A stretch of 64,000 nt of DNA, from NCBI RefSeq assembly GCF_019175385.1, contig NC_083340.1, forward strand, positions 9,002,336 to 9,066,335. The letters run 5' to 3'. Positions within the stretch are counted from its first letter, which is position 1; every line of letters begins with the position of its first letter. Source of the stretch: Lycium barbarum (taxonomy: Eukaryota; Streptophyta; Magnoliopsida; Solanales; Solanaceae). Shown in pieces: positions 10,660 through 22,460 of the stretch. A model generated the notes under the pieces. The model was given only the letters and a program-made list of their open reading frames with translations, searched no databases and was not told the origin of the DNA. The position numbers were made by a program, and so were the translations under genes.

Positions 10660-11104
10660 ATTATAAAAGGGAAAAGGGCCTGATTTACCCCTCTACTATT
10701 CAAAATAGTCCACATTTACCCCCCGTTATACTTTCGGCACAAATTTGCTCCTACCCTTACCTAAGTAGCAATATTTGCCCCTGTTTTTAACACCAGTCCA
10801 CCGTGGCAATTGTAATATTTTTTTTAAGGGAAAAGGGCCTGATTTACCCCTATACTATTGGAAATAGTCCACATTTACCCCCCGTTATACTTTCGGCACA
10901 AATTTACCCCCGTTATACTTGGTACGACTCTTACATATTATTGACATCTTTTAACCTAAAAAGTTTTAGCAAATTATAGGCCTAAAAAAATGAGCTCAAC
11001 TTAACCAACTAAGTAAGCGGCAGCTAAATAATAGGGATGACTATTTTCTTATCCCTATTAACATAACTATATAATAGGGATGATTTTTTTTTTATCCCTT
11101 CTTT

Positions 11105-11500
11105 AACTTGATATACATTATATGAATACAATAGGTGTATACAAATGATCAACAAACAGGTTTTATACACATTATGTGTATACCAAATCAAATTTCATAT
11201 TTGATATACATCAAACACACATTAATAATTTTTAAAAAAACACCATGTATCTAAAAATAAATAAATTAATATTTATGTATTGCATACATAGAATTTGAAA
11301 CTTATGAAATATTTCGACACCAGTCTATGTATACAAATCAACATGTGTATAGCCACATTGACACGGTATGTTACTATAGTAAATGTATATAAATATTCAT
11401 ATACATTATATGAATACAATAGATGTATACAAATGATCAATAGCTGTTATAGAAGATGTATACATTATATGAATACACTAGATGTATTTTTATTTTTTTA
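11105..11500 (+). repeat. Short direct repeats in MULE body
   Basis: The block tatacattatatgaatacaa, followed by tagRtgtatacaaatgatcaa, occurs at about 11112 and 11400. A partial third copy lies near 11459. Confidence 0.7.
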
Positions 11501-12042
11501 TACGGAGGTGATATAAGTTTACAAGGCAAAGGGTTTCAGATACAGAAAAAAAAAAACAATTGTTAATTGAAATATTTTAGGAGATGAAATAAAAGAGGGG
11601 AAATTTGGTTGGACAGAAAATGAAATTCAAACTGTATGTGAAGCTATATTAATGGCATGATTTATGGGTTGTGGGGTACAAAGAAAAATAGCCTAAAATG
11701 TGTGAATAGGCCATTCCATACCAATATTTTGAAACATGATTATTCTATGCCAATTGTATTTCTCTGTTGATACACTGTGCCAAATTCCCGTTTTCTTAGT
11801 TAGCTGTGGGAAAATGACATTCATGCAGCAAGATGGTACAATATTCTTAAAGCGTTAAATTACAGAATACCAAAAATTACCCTTTGTGAACAAGGAAGCA
11901 TGTCGACGGACAACACTGCTCTTCTAGTCTCTTAAGTTCGATTTTGGCGTGCTTTCTGAAGTTCTCACACCAAAGTAAAGATGTTAGCCGCTTTATTCTT
12001 TGATGCTCACGCTGACTTTTGACTCTTTGTCCTAATAACACA

Positions 12043-12086
12043 GTTTCCCCAAACCCACTTGGTGAGATTTTACTGGGTATGTTGTT
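12043..12086 (+). mobile_element. 44-bp retroposed SINE/LINE 3' end with 14-bp TSD
   Basis: Only the last ~44 bp of the family 3' end is present (..cccacttggtgag..actgggtatgttgtt). It is bounded on both sides by gtcctaataacaca (12029-12042 and 12087-12100), a perfect 14-bp TSD. It is an extreme 5' truncation. Confidence 0.8.
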
Positions 12087-12634
12087 GTCCTAATAACACA
12101 TATATAAGAATTACGTCTACATAATTCATGACCTGGAAGCATTAACTATTTATCCCATACCATATTCAGAATTTAGAATTTGTGAGTTCTTATAGTTACA
12201 TCAAATTCATATGACATACAATAATAATTGGTCTCTCGATGAAAAAGTTAGTTATTCAATGATTTTTTTTAATTAAAAATATAAGTTTGATAAAAAAAAA
12301 CTATTGAATTCTCGTGAATTTGTGTTTGTGATAAGTTTACATTAGTTGGTAATTATTATTGGTAACGGTAGGGGCAAATTTGTGCCGAAAGTATAACGGG
12401 GGTAAATGTGGACTATTTCGAATAGTAGAGGGGTAAATCAGACCCTTTTCCCATTATAAAATGGAGGCTACCATTCCAACAAAACAATGTGCCGGGAGTG
12501 GGATGAAGAAAATAAGGGAAACTTAGAGAAGATTAGATAAGGTTTGGAATCAACAAGGGTATCTTACTGTGTGTTTGATTTGTGATGTGCTATCTAGTTA
12601 TGCAAGAAGAGACTCGAGGAGTGGTAAACACAAA

Positions 12635-12860
12635 TAAAGGAATAATGTAACTTTTAGGACAATAAAATCTACAAGAGAGTTGACGTCAAGATTTTGATTT
12701 GCTTGTAGCTATGTGATAACTTTCGTGTAAGATTATAAGATATTTTATAAACTTCTTATCATACGGTTAACTTTGATATAGAAATAATGTAACTTTTAGA
12801 ACAATAAAATCTACATTCTCATAATATTAAAGAGGTTATAACGATTCCGTTGCACAATCT
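12635..12860 (+). repeat. Dispersed repeat related to 5.6-6.0 kb
   Basis: Two copies of aataatgtaacttttagRacaataaaatctac (12642 and 12783). The second continues with ctcataat..agaggttataacg as in the copies left of the exonuclease gene. Confidence 0.6.
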
Positions 12861-14050
12861 ATACAAATTCTCTTTAGGAATCAACTAGTGAAATCATGCA
12901 CACTTCGAGGCAAATTCAATTTAATAAATATTCATTTAAATGTCATAAAAGTTCTTTTTAGAATTCATATCAAAATATATAATCTTTCAAAGTTTGACCT
13001 ATTTTATTACTGACAATTAATTTTCATTTCTCTAATATTTATCCCTAAGAGTTTTTAGTCTTTTAGAGATACTTGATTTTCGTATAACCTTAATAGGTGA
13101 AAATCATTTTCTTAAAAACCATGTAAGCAAAGCAAAAAATTCAAAAAAAGGTTCAACAAAATTTTAAAACGTGATTTTTGTTTTTGTATTTAATATATGT
13201 AGATGGTAAGTACTTTTTTTCTTTCATTAGAGAAATAAAATTTAAGTGTTTTAAAATTCTCCTTGTTTAAAACATATAAAAAGGGGAAGTAAAGGAAAAC
13301 AACGAAAACGAAAGGAAAAAAAAAAAGTATCGGTAGGAGTCTTCCATATAACCCAACCCCACTCTACACAAATTTCAAAAAGTAAGTACAAAGAAACTCC
13401 CCTTATATTATGGATAAAAATAATCTCCAATAAGAATAAAATCACAAATTACAAATAATAAGTAATCTTTATGAAATATCATATAAAAATAAAATTCATG
13501 GAAAAACATATGCATGAGATTTATTCGAACTGACAATTTCAATTATTTTTACACATTTCACAATACTTCTTGAGAAGAGCTCTTCAATGTGCAGCTCCGA
13601 AAAATATGATGAAAGCTCTGATAAATAAACTTAAATCCTGCAGTTTAAAAAGAAATTAATATAGAAATACATGAAATTGGACATCAATCAAATATAAACT
13701 AAAAAGACTTGTCAAATATATACCTGCTAATTTTGATGTTAATAAATTATTACTCCAATTTTTTAAAGAAAAAATACACATATCATTCCGTAATTGATCT
13801 TGAAACGACCACTAATCTATCAAGTCAAAACAAATTAAATAGAGTAACCTAATGGATCAAAATGCAATCCAAACCCAAACATACAATTTGAAAAATAGGA
13901 CTCAAAAGTATGTAAGTTTGGAAAATATAAGTTAACAGTCGAAGGAAATACATTAATTTTATATTAAAAAAAGAAGTCAATTTTAAAAAAGAAGGGATAC
14001 TGATTGGATCAGATGAACCTATTATTTGACCAATTTTACACAATCTATTT
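12861..14050. other. AT-rich intergenic DNA
   Basis: No recognisable gene. The short frames are AT-rich noise. Sequence of plastid origin starts at about 14055. Confidence 0.5.
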
Positions 14051-14056
14051 TGATCT

Positions 14057-14117
14057 CCCGCAACCAGCGCAACCCTCGTGTTTAGTTGCCATCGTTGAGT
14101 TTGGAACCCTGAACAGG
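14057..14117 (+). rRNA. Plastid 16S rRNA fragment (nuclear copy), plus strand
   Basis: cgcaaccagcgcaaccc, then gtgtttagttgccatcgttg and gaaccctgaacag match the plastid 16S segment around the universal 'GCAACGAGCGCAACCC' site. One change (accagc for acgagc) is in a universally conserved site. It is only about 60 bp, cut off at both ends, and not functional. It is joined head-on to a second 16S fragment in the opposite orientation. Confidence 0.88.
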
Positions 14118-14184
14118 GCGGTGTGTACAAGGCCCGGGAACGAATTCACCGCCGTATGACTGACCGACGATTACTAGCGATTCC
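14118..14184 (-). rRNA. Plastid 16S rRNA 3' fragment (nuclear copy), minus strand
   Basis: On the minus strand it reads ggaatcgctagtaatcg, then gaattcgttcccgggcc and ttgtacacaccgcc, the near-3' end of plastid 16S. Two C-to-T changes relative to the usual plastid sequence (cgTcgg, cagTcat) are what 5-methylcytosine decay would give in a nuclear plastid insertion. It runs straight into the gap of Ns. Confidence 0.9.
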
Positions 14185-14307
14185 NNNNNNNNNNNNNNNN
14201 NNNNNNNNNNNNNNNNNNNNNNNNNNNNNNNNNNNNNNNNNNNNNNNNNNNNNNNNNNNNNNNNNNNNNNNNNNNNNNNNNNNNNNNNNNNNNNNNNNNN
14301 NNNNNNN
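14185..14307. other. Assembly gap (123 N)
   Basis: Unresolved bases directly next to the plastid rRNA fragments. The 3' side (14308 on) does not look plastid. Confidence 0.99.
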
Positions 14308-14689
14308 CAGATTCTTGGACTGTTAAGTCATGTCTTATTTATCAAATCTGATTCGTTTAACTTAGTATAATTTTGAGTCAGACCCACTCAATTGTATTTA
14401 TAACATGTACACACAAAACTCATACATCAAGAATCTTTATAAAATATAAATTTATAATCTTTATAAAAGAACTAATATTCATAATCCATATACGTCTGCA
14501 TCTATTTTTGCACAAACGAACTAAAAGAAGTAGGAGAAAAAAGAAAGGGGACCAAATCCATAACACACAAAAAGGTTGGGATAAAAAAAGATCATAAAAG
14601 AATCAAGCACAAAATCAGAACCGTACGATTTAAAAGATCAACGGCCAGATACAGCCAAGTGTTGCACAATCGAAAAAAAAAAAAACAAA

Positions 14690-14789
14690 TTTGCTTATTT
14701 TCCCCAGATCCCCTCATACTAACGCCGCTATCACACTGCCTTTTCCCCTTCACACACACACAGCAAACCCTAGCCCCTCTCCAATTCCG
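14690..14789 (+). other. Probable 5' UTR exon of the CCHC/KH gene
   Basis: A CT-rich leader typical of plant 5' UTRs (cacacacacagcaaaccctag) ends with a strong donor, ccg|gtaagt at 14790. The coding exon follows 2.3 kb downstream after an acceptor at 17063. The transcription start is not defined by sequence, and a second possible donor (ttcag|gtagtt, 14880) exists. Confidence 0.5.
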
Positions 14790-15238
14790 GTAAGTATGTT
14801 TTAACCCCTTTTCTTTTAGAAAAAACACATATCTAATCCTTTCATCAAATCAATCGGTGAATTTTGACTGCTCAATTCAGGTAGTTTTTCACTTTGCTTC
14901 GTTTTTATTTGCTGTATTTTGTTAATGTTGCTACACCCGTTTGTCACATTTTGCTGTTTATCCCCTTTATTTAGCATTTATATTTGATGATAATAGTCAG
15001 ATACTGTATTTTAATTCAATCCATAAAAGTAATGCCTTATTGTCGGAAACAAGGTTGCATTCTATTGTGGTTTGTATTATTTAGACTTTGAACCTCGGTT
15101 ATCAGTATTATTATTATTAGGGAAAATTATGCTCTACGTCTACCGGGAAAAAAATATTTTTGTGACGTAGCCCATATTTTGAGTTTGTTACCCGGTTTAG
15201 CCCATATTTGTGTATAAACACCTTTTGTACATTATTAT

Positions 15239-15386
15239 AACCAGCTTTGAATTGCTTGTCCTTGTGCCGAGAGTCTACCGGAAACAGTCTCTCTACCTCC
15301 CAAGGTAGGGGTAAGGTCTGCGTACATTCTACCCTCCTCAGACCCCACTTTGTGGGTTACACTGGGTATGTTGTTGTTGTTCTTGT
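15239..15386 (+). mobile_element. Solanaceae-type SINE, 13-bp TSD (in intron 1)
   Basis: Contains gccgagagtctaccggaaac, aggggtaaggtctgcgtac and actgggtatgttgttg with a TTG-rich tail. It is flanked by tgtacattattat at 15226-15238 and 15387-15399. Confidence 0.85.
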
Positions 15387-16747
15387 TGTACATTATTATG
15401 TACTTTTATCCAAGGTTGATACATTATGTATAGTGCTTTCCCCCGGGTATAATGTTGTATAATGTTGTACAATATTGTATATTGGGCTATGTGGCATAAT
15501 AATTTATGTTGGGCTGTATTTTTGAAATTTTTTCTGTTTATTATGCTAGCATTATCTTATTGTTGTTTATTTTACTTTGGTTATCTCTAATATTTTTATG
15601 TCAGTACTTTGTTTATTGGTGTTGATTGTTCTTCTGTTGATTTATTTCTACTAGTTTCTTAATCCATTGTCATTACGTCGTTTTGTTGTTAATTTGTGGG
15701 TTTATTCTTTTTTGTTTTCCTTAAAAATGTATTTCATGCATCTGCAAAGAAGCAATATGACTTTTGTAAATTCAGGAAATATTTCTATCTCAATCTATGT
15801 ATAACTAAAGGTCCCATCCCAGGACTGCCCCAAAAAAGGATAAAAAGAGCTAAAATATTCTCTTAGTGCCTAAAGTGTTCTCGGTGCAGGAATTAGATTG
15901 TCAACTTTTATATTAGGGGAAACTTTAAGGTTGGATATCCTGTATTCTGTTTTATTTGGGAACGTAATTGTAGTTTAAATTGAATTCACGTGGCAATCTT
16001 TGTCAGGCTTTAGATAATTAAAGAACGACAACACGAAGTACAGTTATAGAGAGTTTAATTCAGGCCTGGAGCATTTGTTTATCATCACTAACTTTTATTG
16101 TAGACGGGTAGACTTCATTGTGTGTGATGTTTTGGATTAGCTACCCTACAGATGTAGCATGCATGTCCTTGAAACTTTTGTACAGTCCAGCTCTTTTTAG
16201 AGCTGTTTTGTTAATAATACTAATAGTTACCTTCATAAATAAAATGGGGTGGAGAAGTACTTGAATTGCTAACTTCGGGTGAATTTGATCGCAACTTTGG
16301 CATTATCCTTGATATAGCAGTCCAACCTCCATTTTGGAACCAAACACAGATTGATCTACTGCCTTTGTCTCTGTTCCCAAGTATTCCAGTGCCAATTAAA
16401 TGTCATGTCCAACACCCTGATGTTTTAAGGTTTATGCTTGGACTGTGGGTGATGTAATGGTCATGTAGGAGATAGAAGAAATGGAGAAGCCTAAAAAGTT
16501 CTCCTTAGGAATTCATGTTGACATGTTGAGAGAGAGAGAGAAATAGGAGAGCCTTTGAGCTAAAGAAATCTCTTTACGACACATCTATAGGAATTCAATG
16601 TGTTTTATATGTACATATGGAACTCATTAAGCATTTGTAGTGAATAAATGATTAGCTAGAGTCTCTATATAGGAACTGAAACCTTTAAGATCTTTTTCTA
16701 TACACCTCCTATATGGATTAATCCCTTATTCTCAATTATGTACCTTA

Positions 16748-16868
16748 AAACAATAACAACATACCCAGTATAATCCTACCAGGTGGGCTTTGGGGAGGTA
16801 GAGTGTATGCAGACCTTACGCCTACCTTATCAATGTAGAGAAGTTGCTTCCGATAGACCTTACCCCTC
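16748..16868 (-). mobile_element. Solanaceae-type SINE, ~20-bp TSD (in intron 1)
   Basis: Inverse of the same family (caataacaacatacccag..ggtagagtgt..gcagaccttac). The flanks attctcaattatgYacctta (16728-16747, 16869-16888) match over 20 bp with one difference. Confidence 0.85.
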
Positions 16869-17076
16869 ATTCTCAATTATGCACCTTATCTAAAAAATTA
16901 GGCCGCTTATAGTACAAAAATCATATCCTTAAGGTTGCTAACTTGTTATTGGATATTTTTCCATAGACTCTCCAAGTGAATTCTGTTTGTTGTAAGTTGT
17001 TCTTGTCTGTGTTACTAACACGTTTTCCGGCTTTCCTTGTTCTTTTCGCTGTTGCCAAAACAGGGTGTTCTTTGAT

Positions 17077-20000
17077 ATGTCTAGTAGGCAAGATTCAGAT
17101 ATTGATGATGATTTCAGTGAACTTTACAAGGAATATACTGGCCCTGTTAGATCCAACACATCTAAGGAACAAGATAAAGCAGTGACAGAAAAAAGGCCTC
17201 ATGTTGGTTCAGATGAGGAAGAAGAGGATGCCCGCGACCCCAATGCTGTTCCGACGGATTTTACTAGCAGGGAAGCGAAGGTTTGGGAAGCTAAATCCAA
17301 AGCCACTGAGAGAAACTGGAAGAAACGGAAGGAGGAAGAAATGATTTGTAAAATATGTGGAGAGTCAGGCCACTTTACTCAGGTACTGCTTTGTATTGGG
17401 GTTCTTATTAGCATTCTTTGTTTCTACTATTTGGGTGGCTGAGTAGGGAGAGAGATTTTAAGGATCACAAGACTGATAGGAAATATTTACATTTTAGTCA
17501 ATCCATTTACTATATAATCTCTTGCGTTCCTCACACTTGCTCTCTAGGATGTAGATTCATCTTTTTCCTGAGAAAAATTGGTGAGAGAACTTTAGTTGGT
17601 TGTTTTTTTGTTTGTTATCACAGTCTTACTCCTTAGTATTCTCCTTTCTATTCTGGTGAAGGCAATGTCTGGTTCAATACAACAACAACAACAACAACAA
17701 CCCAGTGAAATCCCACATCTTGGGGTCTGGGGAGGGTAGAATGTACGCAGACCTTACTCCTACCAAGGTAGGATGGCTGTTTCCGAGAGACCCTCGGCTC
17801 AATAGAAGCATAAAAAGGGAGTCAGATAAGGTTAAAAGATTCAAAACGATATTGTAATGAAATAATGCAAGCGACACAGTAAAACAGGATAATCAAGGAA
17901 TTCAAAGCGATATGGAAATGCAAATAACGAAAGCGGCACAAATAAAATAGAGTAATCAAAGTACAGAAAGTAGCGAATAATAACATAAATCAGAGCACAA
18001 GAAATTATAATGCGCTAATGCGCCTACTAATAAGGAAAGATAACGAGACTTATATACTAGCCTTCTACCCTAATGTGGGGTCTGGTTCAATACATTTATC
18101 AGATATTTGTAGAGCAACATCTCCTTTTGTTTGTTGATATACTGGGTCAGCTGGCATAATGTAAACTGGTCATTACACTCATACTTCTTGCTATTTCCCC
18201 TTCTAACTAACGAATTTTAAAATCATTCTTTTGGGCTTGGGTAAATAGGAAAACTGAAAATCTATCCATGACAAATCTTTCTTGCACATACTGGTATCTC
18301 TTCTCAAAAGTATATCTTTCTTGCATATACTAGTATCTCACTTGATAACTAGAACTGACGCTGACTGATATAAGAGCATTAACTCTGACTGGGATGACCC
18401 CTTTGATAGTCCCTGTAATCCTTTTCTTTTATGACAAGTTTTTCTGTATGCCGTTTCTATCAGCCCAAGTAGGATTCTGATAAGGTTTTGGGCGAACAGA
18501 TGATGGCTTTATTAACAAATCTGGTTTCACACAAGATATGTGATTACTGTTTAACTAATATAAAGGACGCTGCCTATCCAAAAAACAAAAGGGTGTGTCC
18601 CTCCATATCTGTCAAAGGTTTTTTCTCATCAAATGGCCAAAGTTTATGTTGTGTGCTAAACAAACCATGTTTAGGGATGTCCATCTACTCTCGGAGCGAG
18701 TCGCAAGTCTCAAGATTTCTTTGAGAGAGTGCCTGCAAGGGAAAGTCACGTGAAAGCTTTATTCACTGAGAAAGTTATAAATCAAATTGAGAAGGATGTT
18801 GGCTGCAAAATCAAAATGGAGGAGAAGTTTATTATAGTCAGCGGTAAGGACAGATTGATCTTAAGAAAAGGAGTGGATGCTGTACATAAAATTAAAGAAG
18901 AGGCCGACAAGAAGGGTACTTCTAGTTCTCAGGTGTCCAGATCAAGGTCACCTGAGCGCCGAAGTCCTGTTAGCTCTCGCATGGCACGTTCTGATTCTCA
19001 GAGATCCAATCACAGCCCTCAGAGTGCACCACAGTTACACCATAGGTACGGAAGACAAGAAAAGGTTGTTGATGATCGCGGTCACGATGATTTTCACAAA
19101 ATTGCAAGGGGTAGTTCACAAGGTAGGAAAGCAAATAGTCCACTATCTCTTCTACATGTAAATCACACTTTAGACTTTTAGCCTGCTTTTGGTTTCTTAT
19201 TTTCCCTTCTACATGCAACTTTGGGAATTAAATTTTGTGAGTATGAACTAAGCAGGGCTTGTTCTGATGTTGATTTGTTTTCTTTCATAATGTATGTTGC
19301 TTAGTTTATCTTTTTTTTTTTGTTTTTGAGAAGGTAACATGTATGTTGCTTAGTTTATCTTTCTTTTTCTTTTTGTGGCAGCAAGAGGTAAGTTCTTTTC
19401 AAGCATTCTGTTCGATTCTGATGTAACATTCCTGGTGGTCTCAAATGAAAGGATTGTGTTCCACAATGAAAATTTTCACTGAAAGTATGTAGACACTCGT
19501 TTGCTTCAGATGGGTTGACTATGAGATTTTAAGATAGTTTGCCATGTTAAAGCTGCCATCATTGTTAGAGTTCTTCACTGGAAGTGCTTAACCCACTCTT
19601 CATTTGATGAAGCTTATGGTAATGATGGAGCTAGAGGTCGATCAAGCCTGTCAAAGTCTCCGGCACGCCCCGCTTATATGAGTAACTCGTATAATTCATA
19701 TGATGGTCATGGTCAGGGCAGGGGTGTCTACAGGTCTGATGGTTGGGATGCGAGTAGACGTGGTTCTGACATGAAATCTAACCATACTTTTGACCGTCCC
19801 TCCATTCCACAATCCTTAGAGAATGTTGAATTGGAATACCAAAAGGATGCCATAGATCTAGGAAGAATTCGGGACAAGGAAGAAGATGAAGAAAATCACA
19901 AGCATAGAGAGGTATGAAGATTTACTTCAATTTTCATTTTTTCCTTTTGCTTTTTTCCATTTGGATTATTATTTTATTTCAGACATGTTTTTGGCTTTGA

Positions 20001-20463
20001 AGAAGGGGATCTTCTCTGAAGCCCGTAGTGCTGATGTGATAATCAATTTCCAATCAGCCTGTGCTTTAGTGTGAGGACTCTAATCATCACTTTGTTTTGG
20101 TTTGTCAAATTCTAGGCCATCAGAGAAGTAAGAGAGAACTACATAAAGAAATTGGCCGTCCTTAGAGTTGAACATGCAAAGCAATGGGAAGAGTTTCTTC
20201 AACATGACGCACAAAGGAGGCAACAACGGGCAGGACAACATATGCCAGCCTCCGGGTTTGGGGGTTACAATCAACACAGTTATCAAGAGTATGAGAACTC
20301 TGCAGGTAATCCACATTATTCTGGACCCAACATACCAATGGAACCACGGGAAAGGTTTCCAAACCCTATGGATAACTACCATCCATCGAGGCCACATGAC
20401 AGTTATGGGGACTTTCAGCGTCAGAGGCGTGATGATTTTGGGAAAGCCTATAATCGATACTAA
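17077..20463 (+). CDS. CCHC zinc-knuckle / KH-like nucleic-acid-binding protein
   Basis: Four coding exons join in frame: 17077-17382, 18675-19122, 19613-19911 and 20116-20463 (stop TAA), giving 466 codons. All introns are GT..AG with phases 0, 1 and 0. Residues 1-60 are acidic. A CCHC knuckle (CX2CX4HX4C: Cys91, Cys94, His99, Cys104) is split by the first coding intron. It is followed by CPSTLGASRKSQDFFERVPAR and a KH-like fold (VKALFTEKVINQIEKDVGCK, then IIVSGKDRLILRKGVDAV). Next come an RS-rich stretch (SRSRSPERRSPVSSR) and a Gly/Arg/Tyr-rich tail. This suggests a nuclear RNA-binding protein linked to mRNA processing. Family assignment is by motif only and I do not know its characterised orthologue. 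A 6-nt phase-keeping mini-exon at 19382-19387 is possible. The start ATG at 17077 is preferred to an in-frame ATG at 17065 because its downstream residues are conserved in style. Intron 1 carries two SINEs and the first coding intron a LINE end. Confidence 0.85.
17682..18079 (-). mobile_element. 5'-truncated RTE-LINE 3' end, 15-bp TSD (intron)
   Basis: The (CAA)n tail at the left is followed by ggtctggggagggtaga, gcagaccttactcc and the long 3' UTR seen in the LINE at 1721. It is flanked by gtctggttcaataca at 17667-17681 and 18080-18094. It lies in the intron that splits the CCHC knuckle of the host gene. Confidence 0.88.
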
Positions 20464-21560
20464 ATGGGCAGATTGGAGTTTTTTGTGGTGAGTTGTCTTA
20501 CCCTTTTGGTAAGCTGAGAGCTCTAAATTTCATTTTACGTTTCAACTAAAGAATTGGCTCTGCCATTTTTAGGTTTGTGGGCCCTGTTCGTCATAAAATG
20601 TGTTCTTTAAGGTATTATTTGAAAGTATTTTGTAAATGTTGGATCTTTGAATTCTCTTGCTGCTTTTGTTGGATAGGGTGACGGATGTTTGATTTTTATA
20701 TAAGATTTTGTAGCTTCTCTTTACTTAGATGCATTTAATTAATTAGAACTTCAAAATTTTCAGGATGCAAGTTGGTGGAGTCTGAGGGTTCACTGCAATG
20801 AATCAGTCTGAGCAAGTTCTGTTTGGATATATAGAAAGATCATGAGAGATGCCGAGTATGGTACCTTTTGTAAAGACAATTGAATCAGGGTTCTTATTTG
20901 GAATTATGGCGGTATATTTATCTAGACTAGTGAAGTTTGAGCTCTGGCATGAGATTTGGAAATTCTGAATATCATGGTATAGTTGCCTACTTTTCCGTTC
21001 TTTCAATAGCGCAGATGCTTTGAGAAGCTTTTCATCAAATGATGAGTGATATAATTTTCATAATGCTGGTGATTTTAGAGAGTAATGTTCTCTTCGTCAT
21101 AAACTGGTGGTTACATCGTGCCCCCTACCCATGGTTCCCTTTGGCATTTAATCGTTATATTTGTTATGTTAGCAAATCAAATTAAATCATAATGCCGCCT
21201 CATCTGCTTCTTTATGACTAAATAACAGCCATCTGGTCGCTTTTCTTAAGATTTTCACTTGCTTGGACTGTTTCATTTGCATGCTGAGGTGCACACAAGT
21301 TAGTCTTGATATAACTGGTTGTAAAAAAGAAATTGTTTCATTTTCATGGTACTCTAATCTTAGTTCATGTAGGGCGTTCATTTATTCATAAAATAAAAAG
21401 ATGATTCTAATGGTGTTTTTGTGCACTCACTAGATACACTGGCCTCTGTTTCGCACTCCAGAAAAGTATTGTCATCGATGCTTTGACTCGACTTATATTG
21501 TACTTGTGCCTTAGTTTTCAGCACAAACCAAGTAACATTAGAACTACAATTATGTCCTAA
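20464..21560 (+). other. 3' UTR and downstream flank of the CCHC/KH gene
   Basis: A T-rich downstream region with no further coding sequence. A spliced 3' UTR is possible (donor-like gtgagt near 20487, acceptor-like tttcag near 20761) but not provable here. Confidence 0.4.
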
Positions 21561-21564
21561 CAGA

Positions 21565-21930
21565 GTTTGGATCATTCTGGGGTTCCTTTATGCTGCTACA
21601 GTTTATCAAATTTGGGTGGAACGGAACAGGCACAGATTAGAGCAGAAGAGTCGAGGCAGTGCAGTTATCCTCAAGGACATACTTCAATTGCATATAGTCG
21701 GACAGAAGCAGTTCAGATGGAGCAATATTTTACAAAGCTTGATAGGTTACCCTTGAGTCTGTAATTAGCGGCTTATCAGTTAGTGTAGGTTAGCTTAGTG
21801 AATAGTTCTGAAGTGGTCTCGTTTTCGTGTACTGGTCCTTGAGTCAAAAGGGCTAGTCTGTGTAAATATGCTTACTAGGTTAATGAAAATTTTCATTTGA
21901 CCAAAAAAATAAAAAATAAAAATAAAATTG
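21565..21930 (+). mobile_element. L1-type LINE 3' end
   Basis: The plus-strand frame encodes VYQIWVERNRHRLEQKSR, then ILKDILQLHIVGQKQFRW, the region after the RNase H/zf-RVT part of plant L1 proteins. It is followed by a 3' UTR (gtctcgttttcgtgtactgg) and an A-rich tail near 21902-21930. It is strongly 5'-truncated and dead. TSDs were not recognised. Confidence 0.75.
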
Positions 21931-22232
21931 GACCAGCCAATTTGATGGGAAATTGTGCAATTTGATCACGAGTTGGTTCAAATTTAGACGGGTCAAAAGT
22001 AAATCAAGTCAACAAACGAGTCATAATCTAACCCGTCCAAACTCCACGGGCTACTTGGGTCAATATGGGTTTGGGTCAAAATGTGTAGGCTAACGGGTCA
22101 TAACTTAACTTATTCTAGCTTAAACGAGTTCGGTGGGTTACATAATAATGAATTAAGTTATTTTGTTACTCTAATTCAAGACATATATTTTAAAAGAATG
22201 AAAGAGAAAACAAATAAGAAAGGATTTTTTTG

Positions 22233-22242
22233 CTATAAAAGG
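22233..22242 (+). promoter_or_regulatory. Duplicated TATA box (ctataaaagg)
   Basis: Identical ten bases to the putative TATA box of the F-box gene at 38178-38187, in the duplicated block. Confidence 0.45.
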
Positions 22243-22381
22243 AAGACGTGCATTTTTTATTTTATTTTATAAAGATTCAGTTATTTATAAGGGAAATTTA
22301 TTTTCTGAAGCTAAAGAAAAAGAAGAAGGGAAGTCCTTGCCCGCCCAGGTTCGAACCCGACCAACAACATTTCTTTTATAG

Positions 22382-22460
22382 GGATCTAGTAGCTCAGTTG
22401 ATTAACTACATGGACTTTCACCTTGTTGTTGAGGGTTCGAATCCTTGTATGTTAGTTAGT
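22382..22460 (+). mobile_element. tRNA-derived SINE fragment
   Basis: A Pol III A-box-like tagtagctcagttgattaa and B-box ggttcgaatcc are correctly spaced. The acceptor stem does not pair, so this is a SINE head and not a tRNA gene. Confidence 0.6.

Larger units (their letters stand above)
10669..12452. mobile_element. Non-autonomous Mutator-like element with duplicated left terminus, 9-bp TSD
   Basis: The left end begins gggaaaagggcctgatttac and includes atagtccacatttaccccc, cgttatactttcggcac and aaatttg. The right end is its inverse (12362-12452). The flanks are attataaaa at 10660-10668 and 12453-12461, a perfect 9-bp TSD. A second tandem copy of the left terminal repeat starts at 10828, 159 bp inside the first. 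The body (11,000-12,350) is AT-rich with repeated tatacattatatgaataca motifs and has no transposase. It contains a tiny retroposed fragment at 12043-12086. Confidence 0.9.

Noticed and set aside
14123..14326. 67-codon frame across the gap
   Set aside because: It is plastid rRNA sequence plus Ns.
22382..22460. tRNA gene
   Set aside because: A and B boxes are present but there is no acceptor-stem pairing; better explained as a SINE head.
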